Assembly: GCA_964604675.1 (NCBI GenBank)
Contig: CAZSAT010000012.1
Coordinates: forward strand, 24,612-88,611
Direction of reading: 5' to 3'
DNA: 64,000 nt
DNA from: CAZSAT01 sp964604675
Lineage (GTDB): Bacteria > Myxococcota_A > UBA796 > CAJQPC01
Positions 25,158-34,600 of this stretch are shown here, one piece after another. A program made the position numbers and the translations under genes. Under the pieces are notes generated by a model. That model worked only from the letters and a program-made list of their open reading frames with translations, did not search any database and was not told the origin of the DNA. The stretch's first letter is position 1; every line of letters starts with the position of its first letter.

Positions 25158-26165
25158 TCAGTCCGCCTCGAGGTCGACGTGCCGCGCCTCGGGCACCTCG
25201 CTCCGGACCTTCGCCTCCAGACGGTCGACCTCGTCCCCCAGCGCATCCGTGATCCGATTGGCATAGCTCACGAGCAGCTCGGCGAGGTCGTCGGCGTTCG
25301 CGAGCCCGTCGTAGACCGCGTGCAGGTCGCCCAGCTCGCTCAGGTGACGGCGGGCGATGGCGCGCCCGTCGAACTCCACCTCGGCCTTGAAGCGTACTGC
25401 GTCGGCGCCGATCCGAGTGGCCTTGACGTCGAGCACACCATGGACGACCGGATCGTCGGCGATGACGTGCACGAGCCGCTCGCGGACCTCCGGGCGCACC
25501 GCCTTGCCGAGGAGCTGGCTGCGGTTCTTGCGCACGAGGAAGATGGCCACGCCACCCAACAAGGCCGCGATGAGGAGGGACGCGATGCCATCGAAGTAGA
25601 GGCTGCCGGTGAGCTGGCCGAGCCCGATCGACCCGGCCGCGAGGAGCACCCCGAACACCGCTGCGCTGTCCTCGAGGAGCACGGCGACGGCCATTGGATC
25701 CGGCCCCTCCCGGACGTAGGTCCAGAACGGTACCCCGGCCTTGGCCGCCTGCTTCCGGATGGCCACTGTCGCCACGCCCAGCGCGTAGCCTTCCACGACG
25801 ACGGCAAAGGCCAGGATGCCCAGCGCCACACCGGGCGACTCGATGGGCTCCGGGTGCAAGAGCGTGTGCACACCGTGGTACGCCGTGACCCCGCAGCCGA
25901 GGAAGAAGATGCCGACGGCGCTGATCAGCGACCAGACGAACTGCTCGCCACCGTACCCGTACGGGTGGTCCTCGTCGGGGGGGAGCTCGGACTGCTTGAT
26001 GCCGAGCGCCAACAACGACTGGTTGCCCACGTCGGCGAGGCTGTGGATGCCCTCGCTCAAGAGCGCGCCGGATCCCGTCATCGCGAAGCCCACGAACTTG
26101 GCCACCATCACGAGGCTGTTGCCCGCAATGGCTGTGTAGACGGCCTTGGTGCTGCCACTTGCCAT
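25158..26165 (-). CDS. Cation diffusion facilitator family metal transporter
   Basis: This encodes 335 residues from ATG 26165; an open upstream extension overlaps the divergent gene and is unlikely. Six helices fit the CDF fold. Site-A motifs are SEGIHSLADVGNQ (H41, D45) in TM2 and LLEDSAAVFG in TM5, and DHPYGYGGEQFVWSLISA is the conserved loop before TM3. The C-terminal cytosolic domain (about 235-335) is longer than usual and acidic. It probably exports zinc, iron, manganese or cobalt by proton antiport. The metal is not readable. Divergent from the OmpA-like gene with 22 bases between starts. Confidence 0.88.
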   Translation of the reverse strand: MASGSTKAVYTAIAGNSLVMVAKFVGFAMTGSGALLSEGIHSLADVGNQSLLALGIKQSELPPDEDHPYGYGGEQFVWSLISAVGIFFLGCGVTAYHGVHTLLHPEPIESPGVALGILAFAVVVEGYALGVATVAIRKQAAKAGVPFWTYVREGPDPMAVAVLLEDSAAVFGVLLAAGSIGLGQLTGSLYFDGIASLLIAALLGGVAIFLVRKNRSQLLGKAVRPEVRERLVHVIADDPVVHGVLDVKATRIGADAVRFKAEVEFDGRAIARRHLSELGDLHAVYDGLANADDLAELLVSYANRITDALGDEVDRLEAKVRSEVPEARHVDLEAD

Positions 26166-26187
26166 GGACGGTCGGATAACCCCAGGC

Positions 26188-27171
26188 ATGCTCTTCGCGC
26201 TTGTTCTGGCCCACGCCGCCGACCTCCAGTTCTCGTACACGCCCAACCCGGGGCCGAATGAGCAGCCAGCTCTGCTGCTCACGCCTTCGCGGGACGTACG
26301 GGAGCTGCACATGGCGTGCACGCTCGGGGGACAGCTCGACGAACGCACCCTGACCGATCTGCCAGCGGGCGTGCAACAACGTGTCGACCTGCTGCGCGAT
26401 CCGGCCATCACCAGCGCGAGCTGCGGCCTGCGAACGGTCTTCCAGGATGGCTACGTCGAGCTGTTCGAGGCCGAGGTGGGGTGGAGCTTCGGCGGAGGCC
26501 TCTCGGTGGATCTGCTGCACGCGAGCGCGGACCTCGACGCCCACACCTTGACCTTCTCGGTGACCGCCCCCGTCGATCATGCCGAGGTGGTCGCCTACGG
26601 GGCCCACCGCGTCGAGCTCGGTCGGGCCCGAATCGGTCTGGCCGATGGTCCGGGCGCCGTGACGGTCCCCTGGGTGGGCGACCCCGCGGACGTGGTCTTG
26701 CTCGACGTCAAGGTGGTGGATGGCGCGGGTGCCTGGGCGAGCTTCACCTACAGCCCCTGGTTCCTGGAGATCCCCCACGACGACGTGCTCTTCGCCACCA
26801 ACATGGCAGACGTTCCGGCGGACGAGGCCTGGAAGCTCGAGCGCACGCTGCAGGAGCTGAACGAGGTGCTCGAGAAGTACGGCGACGTGGTCCCCGTGCA
26901 GCTCTACATCGGCGGATGCACCGACACCGTGGGGGACGCGGGGCACAACCAGGACCTCTCCAATCGGCGTGCCCGCGCCATCGCGACCTGGCTCCGCACC
27001 CACGGCTACGCGGGCCCGATCTACTACAACGGCTTCGGGGAGCGGTGGCTCGCCGTGCCGACCGGAGACGGCGTGGACGAGCAACGCAACCGGCGCGCGG
27101 TCTACATGGTCGGTGCGAACCCGCCGCCGCCCTCCACGGGCGTGCCGACGGTGCGCTGGAGCGAGCTGTAG
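26188..27171 (+). CDS. Periplasmic protein with C-terminal OmpA-like domain
   Basis: This encodes 327 residues from ATG 26188 with a short signal (MLFALVLAHAA). Residues 15-210 are a beta-rich domain with one Cys pair. Residues about 215-315 are an OmpA-like fold: LYIGGCTDTVGDAGHNQDLS, then NRRARAIATWLRTHGY and EQRNRRAVYM. The TD-G, N-LS and RA positions used to bind diaminopimelate in peptidoglycan are kept. It is likely anchored non-covalently to the cell wall. The stop codon lies inside the hairpin shared with the facing gene. Confidence 0.82.
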   Translation: MLFALVLAHAADLQFSYTPNPGPNEQPALLLTPSRDVRELHMACTLGGQLDERTLTDLPAGVQQRVDLLRDPAITSASCGLRTVFQDGYVELFEAEVGWSFGGGLSVDLLHASADLDAHTLTFSVTAPVDHAEVVAYGAHRVELGRARIGLADGPGAVTVPWVGDPADVVLLDVKVVDGAGAWASFTYSPWFLEIPHDDVLFATNMADVPADEAWKLERTLQELNEVLEKYGDVVPVQLYIGGCTDTVGDAGHNQDLSNRRARAIATWLRTHGYAGPIYYNGFGERWLAVPTGDGVDEQRNRRAVYMVGANPPPPSTGVPTVRWSEL

Positions 27172-27187
27172 CCAACTCCGGCTACAG
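27166..27187. terminator. Hairpin containing the stop codons of both convergent genes
   Basis: CTGTAGCC (27166-27173), loop AACTCC, GGCTACAG (27180-27187) form a perfect eight-base-pair stem. The TAG at 27169-27171 ends the OmpA-like gene on plus, and the TAG at 27184-27182 ends the surface protein on minus, so each arm carries one stop. No U tract follows on either strand. I read it as a shared bidirectional terminator or mRNA 3'-end stabiliser. Confidence 0.6.
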
Positions 27188-29806
27188 GAAGCCGAGCCCG
27201 ATCTCCTTCTCTCCGAGCGCAGTTCCGACCGTGAGGAACACGGCGCCCTGGTTGTCGGAGACGTTGACGGTGGTGTCACTGTCGCTGACCTCGAAGGTCA
27301 TCGAGCGCGCGTTGGCCTGGTAGCCCAGGCTGACCAGGATGTTGGGCTGCACCATCGCATCCACCATGACCAGCACCCCCCGGTCCACGGGCCACGGGGA
27401 CCAGGTGACCGCAGCTTCGGCATACGCGCTCAGGATGCCGCGGTGCAGCGACGCTCCGACGCCCGTCCGTCCGCCTTTCACGGGAAAGTTCAGCAGCTCC
27501 GGTGTGGTTCGCGTGTCGTCGGCGTAGCGGAACAGCACGGCGTTCGAGGTGTGGTACCAGGCGCCGCCATGGAGGTTCGCGAAGCCACCCACGCCATAGC
27601 GATAGCGTGCGCCGAGCTGCCAGTCCGTGCGCCGATCGTTGAAGTCGTCGCCACCGATCTCCACCGAATAGCCGAGCGCACGCGCGCGCAGATCGATGCC
27701 GACCGGCCCGTTCATGGGCCAGATGTCCGCGCTCGCGTAGCCACCAAACCCGCCGGACCCGAGTCCGGCCGTGAACGCCGCGTCGTTCGGGACATCCAGG
27801 CCATCGCCCCCAGCGCCCAGGTCGTAGTCCTGGGACATGAAGGTGAAGCCGAACCTTGCCGACAGCCACCGATCGTAGCCGAGCCCGGCGCCTGCGCCGC
27901 CTCCACCGCCGGTGTTGGCTACCGGGGCGCTACCGAAGGGACGGGCCGCCGGCGCGGGCGTCACTGGGGTTGTGGTGGGGGACCCCACCGCCGGGGTGGG
28001 TGCCGTGAGCGTGGGCGCTGCGGCGGGCGCGACGACCGGTGCGGCCGCGACCACGGGCTCGGGCTGCGCCTCGTCGAGGGTGAGCACCGGCATGGCCTGC
28101 CGCAAGGTGTCGAGCGCGGCGGCTTCGAAGCCTGTGCCCAGGGTGTACCAGGCGCTCAAGCCGACGCCGTCCGGGAGCTGCCACGTGGGTGCGGAGGCCT
28201 CCAGCTCACCGATGCGCGCGCGCAGCACCACCGGGCCGACCGCCGATCCGGCGCTGTAGGTGACGAGCGCCGCACCCTCGTCGCCCGTGTCCACCTCGGG
28301 AGGCAGGGTGCCGTCGCCGATCGGCACACCGAGCGAGACGACCTGGTCGGGCACCGGCAGCCCCAAGGCGTCGACGGCGACCACGCGAACGGGGAGCTCT
28401 CCGCCAGAGGTGACGAAGGCGCCGGTGCCCCAGATGCGCAGCTTCGCGGCGGGCAGGCCGGTGGCCGCGACCACCGGGTGGGCCTCGACGCTGATGGTGT
28501 CGGCCTTGACGTAGAACTTCTGGCTGTAGGTGCCGTCCTGGTTGTCGCGCAGCGAGCCGCTCTTCGACGCGCCCTGGGCTCGGACGACGACCTTCCGACC
28601 CGGAAGGGCCGTGCCTTCGGCGTCTTTGAGCCGAGCGGTGACCGCCACGCTCCGCGTGCCCTCCTCGAGGCTGTCGGGATCCGAAGAGAGCGACATCCGC
28701 GGCATCCCGGGAGCGCCGCTCGCGGGCAGGCTCACCTCGGCTCCATCGAGGCTGGCCTTCACGAAGAAGCTGCCCTCGGGCACCTGCACGTCGATCGCGT
28801 ACCAACCGCCTCCGAGCTCCGTCGCCGTCGGGTTGCCAGGCGCCTTCACCGTGGGGGCCGCACCGGTGCGCGCGCTCCCGTCGGCGTTCGACGCGGCGAG
28901 CAGGAAGCGGAAGGTGCTGCCGACCGGCAGGCTGAGGCTCGTCGGAAGCGGCGCGAACGCGAGCTGAGCGCTTGCACCGGTCTCCACGGGCACCGTGGTG
29001 GTGGTCGCCGTGCCGGCCGCGTCTGCGCTGACGAGCGTGGCTGAGTGCAGGGCAGGGGACACGTCCATGTCGAAGGCAGCGGTGCCTGCTGGGGAGGCCT
29101 TGACCGGACCGTGCTCTCGGCCGTCGACCTTCAGCACGTTCTGGCTCCCTGCGGGGGCCTGCACGGTCTGGCTCGTGCGCACGAGCACGGGGACGGTGAT
29201 CGAGGCGACGACCAGCTGCGGCGCGGTCAGGTCGGTGACGGTCAGGAGCGCTGCCACCGGCTCCTCGAGGTCGTCCGGTGCGGTGTACCGGGCCACCCAG
29301 CCTCCGTCGCCGGAGGGCACGGCGTCGGTGACCGACCCCACGCTCGCGGCCAGCCGGAGTCGCCGCGCTGCCGGTGGGAGGTGCTCGGCGCCATCGGGCA
29401 GGATCTTCACGCGCACGCCGTCGCCACCGACCGGATGTTCGGGCGGATCGAGGGCGATGGCGAAGGTGCCGGACGCTGCGGGAACCACGGGCACCTCGGC
29501 CGGTTCGTCGGCGCGGACCGTGCCGCGAACGCTGAGCGTGAGGCCCACGCTGCCTGCCTCGCGCACCGCTTCCGGGGTGAAGCCGAGTGTCCACGTGCCG
29601 TCGGCGTCGCGCACGGGCAGGGTGGTGACCTTGCCGCTCTCGGTCTTCACCTTCAAGCGGTCGGTGGGGCCAGCGCCCTCCACGAACACCTGGAGCAGAG
29701 CCTCGGATTGCCCATCGGCAACCACGGGGCCCTGCACGAGCAGGGACACGGGGCCAGCGAAGGCCGTCCCCAAGAGGGCGGACATCAACACAAGAAGCAG
29801 CGGCAT
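27182..29806 (-). CDS. Large surface protein: Ig-like (invasin-type) domains plus C-terminal beta-barrel
   Basis: This encodes 874 residues with the signal peptide MPLLLVLMSALLGTAFAG. Residues about 20-560 are successive Ig-like domains, recognisable by V-V-A-DGLP-P-G-V-V-LGV and DGTY patterns such as VRVVAVDALGLPVPDQVV and LRDNQDGTYSQKFY (Big/invasin style). A Pro/Ala/Thr-rich linker occupies about 590-635, then a Gly-rich spacer (TGGGGGAGAGLGYDRW). The last 230 residues show amphipathic strands (ARFGFTFMSQDYDLG, GARYRYGVGGFANLHGGAWY) ending in GLGFL, typical of an outer-membrane barrel. Domain order is reversed relative to intimin. It could be an adhesin or periplasm-spanning structural protein. 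Confidence 0.75.
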   Translation of the reverse strand: MPLLLVLMSALLGTAFAGPVSLLVQGPVVADGQSEALLQVFVEGAGPTDRLKVKTESGKVTTLPVRDADGTWTLGFTPEAVREAGSVGLTLSVRGTVRADEPAEVPVVPAASGTFAIALDPPEHPVGGDGVRVKILPDGAEHLPPAARRLRLAASVGSVTDAVPSGDGGWVARYTAPDDLEEPVAALLTVTDLTAPQLVVASITVPVLVRTSQTVQAPAGSQNVLKVDGREHGPVKASPAGTAAFDMDVSPALHSATLVSADAAGTATTTTVPVETGASAQLAFAPLPTSLSLPVGSTFRFLLAASNADGSARTGAAPTVKAPGNPTATELGGGWYAIDVQVPEGSFFVKASLDGAEVSLPASGAPGMPRMSLSSDPDSLEEGTRSVAVTARLKDAEGTALPGRKVVVRAQGASKSGSLRDNQDGTYSQKFYVKADTISVEAHPVVAATGLPAAKLRIWGTGAFVTSGGELPVRVVAVDALGLPVPDQVVSLGVPIGDGTLPPEVDTGDEGAALVTYSAGSAVGPVVLRARIGELEASAPTWQLPDGVGLSAWYTLGTGFEAAALDTLRQAMPVLTLDEAQPEPVVAAAPVVAPAAAPTLTAPTPAVGSPTTTPVTPAPAARPFGSAPVANTGGGGGAGAGLGYDRWLSARFGFTFMSQDYDLGAGGDGLDVPNDAAFTAGLGSGGFGGYASADIWPMNGPVGIDLRARALGYSVEIGGDDFNDRRTDWQLGARYRYGVGGFANLHGGAWYHTSNAVLFRYADDTRTTPELLNFPVKGGRTGVGASLHRGILSAYAEAAVTWSPWPVDRGVLVMVDAMVQPNILVSLGYQANARSMTFEVSDSDTTVNVSDNQGAVFLTVGTALGEKEIGLGFL

Positions 29807-29862
29807 GTGCTCAGCCTATCGGGGGCGGCACGCTCGGCGGCGGTCCGCCTGTAGGACGCTCG

Positions 29863-30603
29863 TCAATCCTCGAGCTCGACGTCCGCCCCGTCGGAGGAGA
29901 AGTCCACTCCTGGGAGCACGGCTTCGATGTCTTCGTCCATCGGAACGCGCGACCCGGAGGACACGACCTCCAGACCCGGCGCCAGGAGCGTGATGCTGGG
30001 CAGACCGGGCCAGCGGCTGTAGACCTCGCCGTCGGCATCGGACAGCACGGGGAAGGTGAGCCCGGAGCCATCCGCCATCTCGATCAGGTCGTCCTGGTCG
30101 GGCGGGTTCTGCTGGGCGTCCTGGTACCAGGTGTTGAGCACCATCAGGCCCTCTTCACCGTAGCTGTCGTAGACGTTCGCGAGGTCACCGACCTCGCTGG
30201 TGCAGGTGCCTCACCAGAAGGCCCCCACCGTGATGAGGACCGCGTACTCACAGAAGTCGTAGAGCTTGACCTGCTGGCCGAACTGATCGACGAGCGAGAA
30301 GTCCTGCACGATGTCGCCGACGCTCGTTCCGGTGGCCTCGGGGTCGGGGTCGCAGCGCTGGATCGACCATCCACCGTCGTAGGGGAAGTTCTGGTCGTCG
30401 AGCGGATCGGTGCCGGCGCCGTACTCGGTCCCATCGTCGACGCCGTCCCCGTCGGTGTCAGCGGAGTCGGGATCGGTGCCGAGCTCCGCTTCCTCGGTCG
30501 CGACGAGTCCGTCGCCGTCGTCGTCGAACGCCATCTCGACCACCGCTGGATCGCAAGCGGTCAGAACCGTCAAGGCTCCGAGGCCAAACAGAGCGCGCAT
30601 CAT
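29863..30603 (-). CDS. Probable selenoprotein: thioredoxin-like redoxin lipoprotein with in-frame TGA at the active site
   Basis: Read through the TGA at 30213-30211 this is 246 residues (741 bases). ATG 30603 or 30600 follows GGGAGG. The lipobox is LTAC (residues 14-17). Residues 26-70 are Asp-rich calcium-type repeats (DDDGDG, DTDGDGVDDGTEYGAGTD). The redoxin domain begins VQDFSLVDQFGQQVKL. The active site reads ITVGAFW-TGA-GTC, so the TGA takes the place of the first Cys of a C-x-x-C motif (residues 131-134). Downstream the same frame stays open for 116 codons and contains the cis-Pro segment WPGLPSITLL, so the fold is only complete with read-through. A perfect hairpin begins 13 bases after the TGA. 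The homologue at 21905-22630 has Cys at this position. Alternatives are a nonsense mutation or a base-call error. No sel genes are in the window. Confidence 0.75.
30179..30197 (-). promoter_or_regulatory. Candidate bacterial SECIS hairpin
   Basis: On the mRNA strand, GCGAGGUC, loop GGU, GACCUCGC makes an eight-base-pair perfect stem. It starts 13 nucleotides after the UGA, and its first loop G is the 22nd nucleotide downstream. Bacterial SECIS elements recognised by SelB lie within the coding region right after UGA, with a G at the start of the apical loop at about this distance. The GGU loop fits. The hairpin is fully inside the reading frame. Confidence 0.62.
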
Positions 30604-30663
30604 CGTGCCTCCCGGGCCTGGCTATCGTACTCTCTCGGTGGCCGCTGTGAAAGGGATTCACGC

Positions 30664-31617
30664 ATGAAAGCTCGCGCCATTCGCCTCCGCATGCGCGCTG
30701 GCGCGGCCGTCATCGACCCCGGATGGTACGGACTCGCGCTCGGGTTCGGGGCCACGCCCGCCGCGTGGCCGCGGCTCCACGGTGTGGAACGGCGTCGGAA
30801 CCTGTCCTATGGCCCCTTGCCGGAACACCGTGCGGACGTGTACCGCCCTCGTGGCGCCGCAGGTCCGTTGCCGGTGTGTGTGTACGTGCATGGCGGCGGC
30901 TTCCGCATCCTCAGCAAGGACACCCACTGGCTCTTTGGCCTGATGTTCGCCCGCCGCGGGTACCTCGTGGTCAACCTGAACTACCGGCTGGCGCCGGCCC
31001 ATCCCTACCCTGCGGCGGTGGAGGACGTGGCGCGCGGCGTGCGGTGGGCTGTCGAGCAGGCCAGCGCGTGGGGAGGCGACCCGACGCGCGTCGTGCTCGC
31101 TGGCGAATCCGCGGGTGCGAACCTCGTCACGGCGGTCGCGGTCGGCGCCGCCTACGACCGCCCGGAGCCGTGGGCCCAGGAGCTGGCAGGGCTGGACCTG
31201 AAGGCTGTGTTGCCCTTCTGCGGCTTGCACCAGGTGAGCGATACCGAGCGCTTCGACCGTGCGATCCCCTGGTATGCCCGCGACCGGATCGTGGAGTGCG
31301 AGGACGTGTACCTGCAGCCGGACTCCGCGCTCGGCCCTGGCGGGGTGGAGCTCGCCAGCCCCTTGTTGGTGCTGGAACGGCGCGAGCTGCCGGCTCGACC
31401 GCTCCCTGCATTCTTCCTCCCGGTGGGCACCGGCGATCCCCTCGAGGCGGACAACGAGCGGCTGGCGAAGGCTCTGCGTGCGCTGGGGGTCGACGTGGAG
31501 GAGCGCACCTACGACGGGGAGATCCACGCCTTCCAGGCGCTCCTCTGGCGCTCCGCAGCGCGCGCCTGCTGGCGCCACGCCTTCGCCTTCCTGGAGCGCC
31601 ACGTGCCGGCTCCTTGA
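30664..31617 (+). CDS. HSL-family alpha/beta-hydrolase (esterase/lipase)
   Basis: This encodes 317 residues. The oxyanion motif YVHGGGF (about 74-80) and nucleophile motif AGESAGAN (S149) define the hormone-sensitive-lipase family. The acid is probably in GTGDPLEADN and the base in EIHAFQ. There is no signal peptide. It precedes the NRPS gene by 50 bases on the same strand, so it may be an editing or maturation esterase of the pathway or simply its neighbour. The start has AAAGGGA upstream, which lies in the loop of a short inverted repeat (30647-30661, GTGAA/TTCAC). Confidence 0.87.
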   Translation: MKARAIRLRMRAGAAVIDPGWYGLALGFGATPAAWPRLHGVERRRNLSYGPLPEHRADVYRPRGAAGPLPVCVYVHGGGFRILSKDTHWLFGLMFARRGYLVVNLNYRLAPAHPYPAAVEDVARGVRWAVEQASAWGGDPTRVVLAGESAGANLVTAVAVGAAYDRPEPWAQELAGLDLKAVLPFCGLHQVSDTERFDRAIPWYARDRIVECEDVYLQPDSALGPGGVELASPLLVLERRELPARPLPAFFLPVGTGDPLEADNERLAKALRALGVDVEERTYDGEIHAFQALLWRSAARACWRHAFAFLERHVPAP

Positions 31618-31658
31618 GGCGGAGGGCCGCCCCGTGTTTGGATCGGGGGGCGCGACGC

Positions 31659-31663
31659 GGAGG
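31659..31663 (+). promoter_or_regulatory. Ribosome binding site that decides the NRPS start
   Basis: GGAGG lies four bases before the TTG at 31668. The competing in-frame GTG at 31719 has its nearest GGAGG 13 bases away, and the first ATG (31746) would cut into the adenylation domain. TTG is therefore preferred. Confidence 0.5.
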
Positions 31664-31667
31664 CACG

Positions 31668-34600
31668 TTGACGACAGGAGGGGCTCGGGAGGAGCCGGCG
31701 GGAGGCGTCCGCCTGCACGTGCACGCCCTGGCTGTGCTCGCGCGGATGGGCGACAAGCCCCTGGTGGACGAGGTTCCGGCCGCGACGCTCGCTCGTGACG
31801 CGCTGGCCCTTGCTCGCTGGTTGCAAGAGCGCGGCGAGGGGGTGGTGGCCTTCAGGTTGACCCGCGACCCACGCCTCGTGGTCGCGCTGCTCGGGGCGAT
31901 GTGTTCGGGACGCACCTTCCTCGCCCTCGATCCAGAGCTCCCGGACGCTCGGCAGCGGCAGTTGCTGGACGATGCCTGCGCCTCGCTGTTGATCTGCGAC
32001 GGCGCAGGCCCGGGTGGGCCGACCGAGATCGCTTCGTGGCCCGAGCTCGAGCCCGGCACGCCCACCACGCAGGCCGCCGACGTGGACGTGGCGGTGCTGA
32101 TGTACACCTCCGGCACCACCGGGCGGCCCAAGGGGGTGCAGTTGACCCACGAGGGGCTGCTCGCCGCCGTGCAGGGGCTCTGCGAAGCCTGGGAGCTGGA
32201 CGCCCACGCCAGGCTCCCGGCCCTCTCCAGCGTCGCCTTCGACATGGCCTTGCTCGAGCTGCTCGTGCCGCTCGTGGTGGGGGCGCACCTGTGCCTCTGC
32301 AGCCGTGAGACCGCCCGCGACGGGCGTGCGCTGGCTCGGGTCCTGCGAGACCGCACCCACCTGGTCGCCACGCCGACCACCCTCCGGGCGCTCGTGCGGT
32401 CGGGTTGGCAGCCACCGGGCCCCGTGAAGGTGTTGTCGGGCGGAGAGGCCCTCGAGCGTGAGCTCGTGGATGCGCTCCAAGCGAGAGGCTGTGTGGTGTT
32501 CAACGGGTATGGGCCCGCGGAAGCCACGATCTGTGCGCTGGTGGACCGCGTGGAGCAGGGCCCGGTGACCATCGGGCGGCCGCTGCCGGGCGTCACCGCG
32601 CAGGTGATCGACGGTCAGCTCGCGCTGGGCGGGCCGGCGCTCGCCCGGGGCTACCAGGGGGACACGCTGCTGACCGCCAGCCGCTTCGTCCGTGTGGACG
32701 GGTGCCGGGTGTACCTCACGGGTGACCGCGTGGAACAGCGCGACGACGGGCGCTTCACCTTCCTGGGTCGCGTGGACGATCAGGTGAAGATCCGCGGCAA
32801 CCGGATCGAGCCGGCGGAGGTGGAGGCGGCGCTTCGGGCGGTGCACGGGATCCGCGAAGGCGCCGTGGTCGTGGACCGCGGGGTCGCCACGCGGCTCGTC
32901 GCGTTCTATGCCGGCGACGTCGCGCCCGACGTGGTGCGGAGCGCCCTGCGGGCAGTGCTCCCCGCGCCGGCCGTTCCGGCCCTCGTGTTGAAGCGTCTGG
33001 AGTTGCCGGTCTCCGCCAACGGCAAGATCGACCGGCAGGCGCTCGTCGTGCCGCGGCGCCCGGCGGCCTTGGGCTCCCCGGAGCCGGCTGCGACCGAGGA
33101 CGAGGAGCGCCTGGTGGCCCGAGCGACGGCCTTGCTCGGTGCACCGGTCGGGGTGCTCGACGACCTCTTCGCCCTGGGGCTCGACAGCCTGCAGGTCGTC
33201 GAGCTCTGTGAGGACGAAGCCTTCGCACCTCGGGACGTGTACAGGTCGGGCCAGCTGAGGGCCCTGGCACGGATCGAGCGAGCCGTGGTGTCGGCGGGAG
33301 CCGTCGACGGCGCACCGGCCACGCCTCCCCAGAGCGCGCTGGTGCTGCTCCACGCCCTCGATGCCGAACACGGCGCGTTGCGGGTGGCCGCCACCCTCAC
33401 CGTCAGCCACCGGTCGACCCACGAGGTGGTCACGGCCATGGGCACCGTGCTGGGCCGCCACGCCAGCCTGCGGACGGTGGTGCGCCAAGGTCGGCAGGTC
33501 GTGCTCCCGGACGGGCCCGTGCTGCACGGCTGGCCCGCGGACGTGGACGCGCTGGCGCGGACGCTGCATCCAGTGGATGGGCCGGTGGCCGCCTGGGCGG
33601 TTCGAACGATCGATGGCGTCGTCGAGGTCCTGCTGGTCGTCCACCACGTGGCGGTCGACTGGCGCTCCCTGGGGGTGGTCGCGGTCGAGCTGGACGCAGC
33701 GCTCCGCGGTCGTGAGCTCCCCCCGCCGCTCCACCTCGCCGCCTTTGCAGCGCGCCAGCCGCGTGGCGAGGTCGAGGTGCAAGCCCTCGCCAGGACGCTG
33801 GACGAGGCGCCGGTGCTCGGCCTCCCGGCTGGCCGCGGCACGGGCGTTGGCCAGCTCGTGGTCGCCGTCGACAGGCCGGAGGGGCCCGGCACCGAGCTCG
33901 CTCGCTGGCTCGCCCGGACCGCCGCTGCGCTCTTCTCCGAGACCGGCCAGCTCGATCAGGTCCTCGGCACCCTCGCCGACCTGCGCCGTTCCGGGGAGGA
34001 CCACCTGGTCGGATTCTGCGCGAACCCGATCCCGGTCCGTGTGCGGCTGGATGCGGCGGGCACTCTTGGGGACGTCGGGCGGGTCGTCGCGCTGGCTCTC
34101 CGGGAGGCCATGGCCTGGCAGGACGTGCCCTTCGCCACCCTCCAACGTGCGCGCGCGACGCCCGGGCCGCTGCGTGTGTGTGTCGCCGTCCAGGATCGGC
34201 CGCCGTCCGGTGAGGTCACCTTGACCGAGTGGCCGTCGGAGTCCGTGGCCTATGACCTGCTGATCGAGGTGCTCCGGGGGGCCGGGGGCCGTCGCTTGAA
34301 GCTGAGCTGGCGCCGTCCGGCGCTCGACGATGCTGCCGCGGAGCGGCTGGTGGCGGCCATCTCACGGGCGCCGGACGTGGCCGAGCACCTGGGCGACCGT
34401 GCGCCGTGGCTGCCCGTGACCGAGGCGCGCCTGCTGGAGCTCGGGTCGGTCCGCGATGCGGCGGTGGCACGCCGCACCCGTGCCGATGGTCAGGTCGTCA
34501 CGGTGGGCTGGTACGTGCCCGTGCCGCACGCCCCGCGCGTGCCGCCAGCCGCGGGCGAGCTCGACCACCTGATCCCGGTCGCGCGCTTGCCGCTCACCGT

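Noticed and set aside
30145..30213. Interpretation of 29863-30603 as a pseudogene with a nonsense mutation
   Set aside because: Not excluded, but the stop is TGA rather than TAG/TAA, falls precisely on the active-site Cys position, is followed by an intact fold and by a well-placed hairpin. Selenocysteine is the better explanation.
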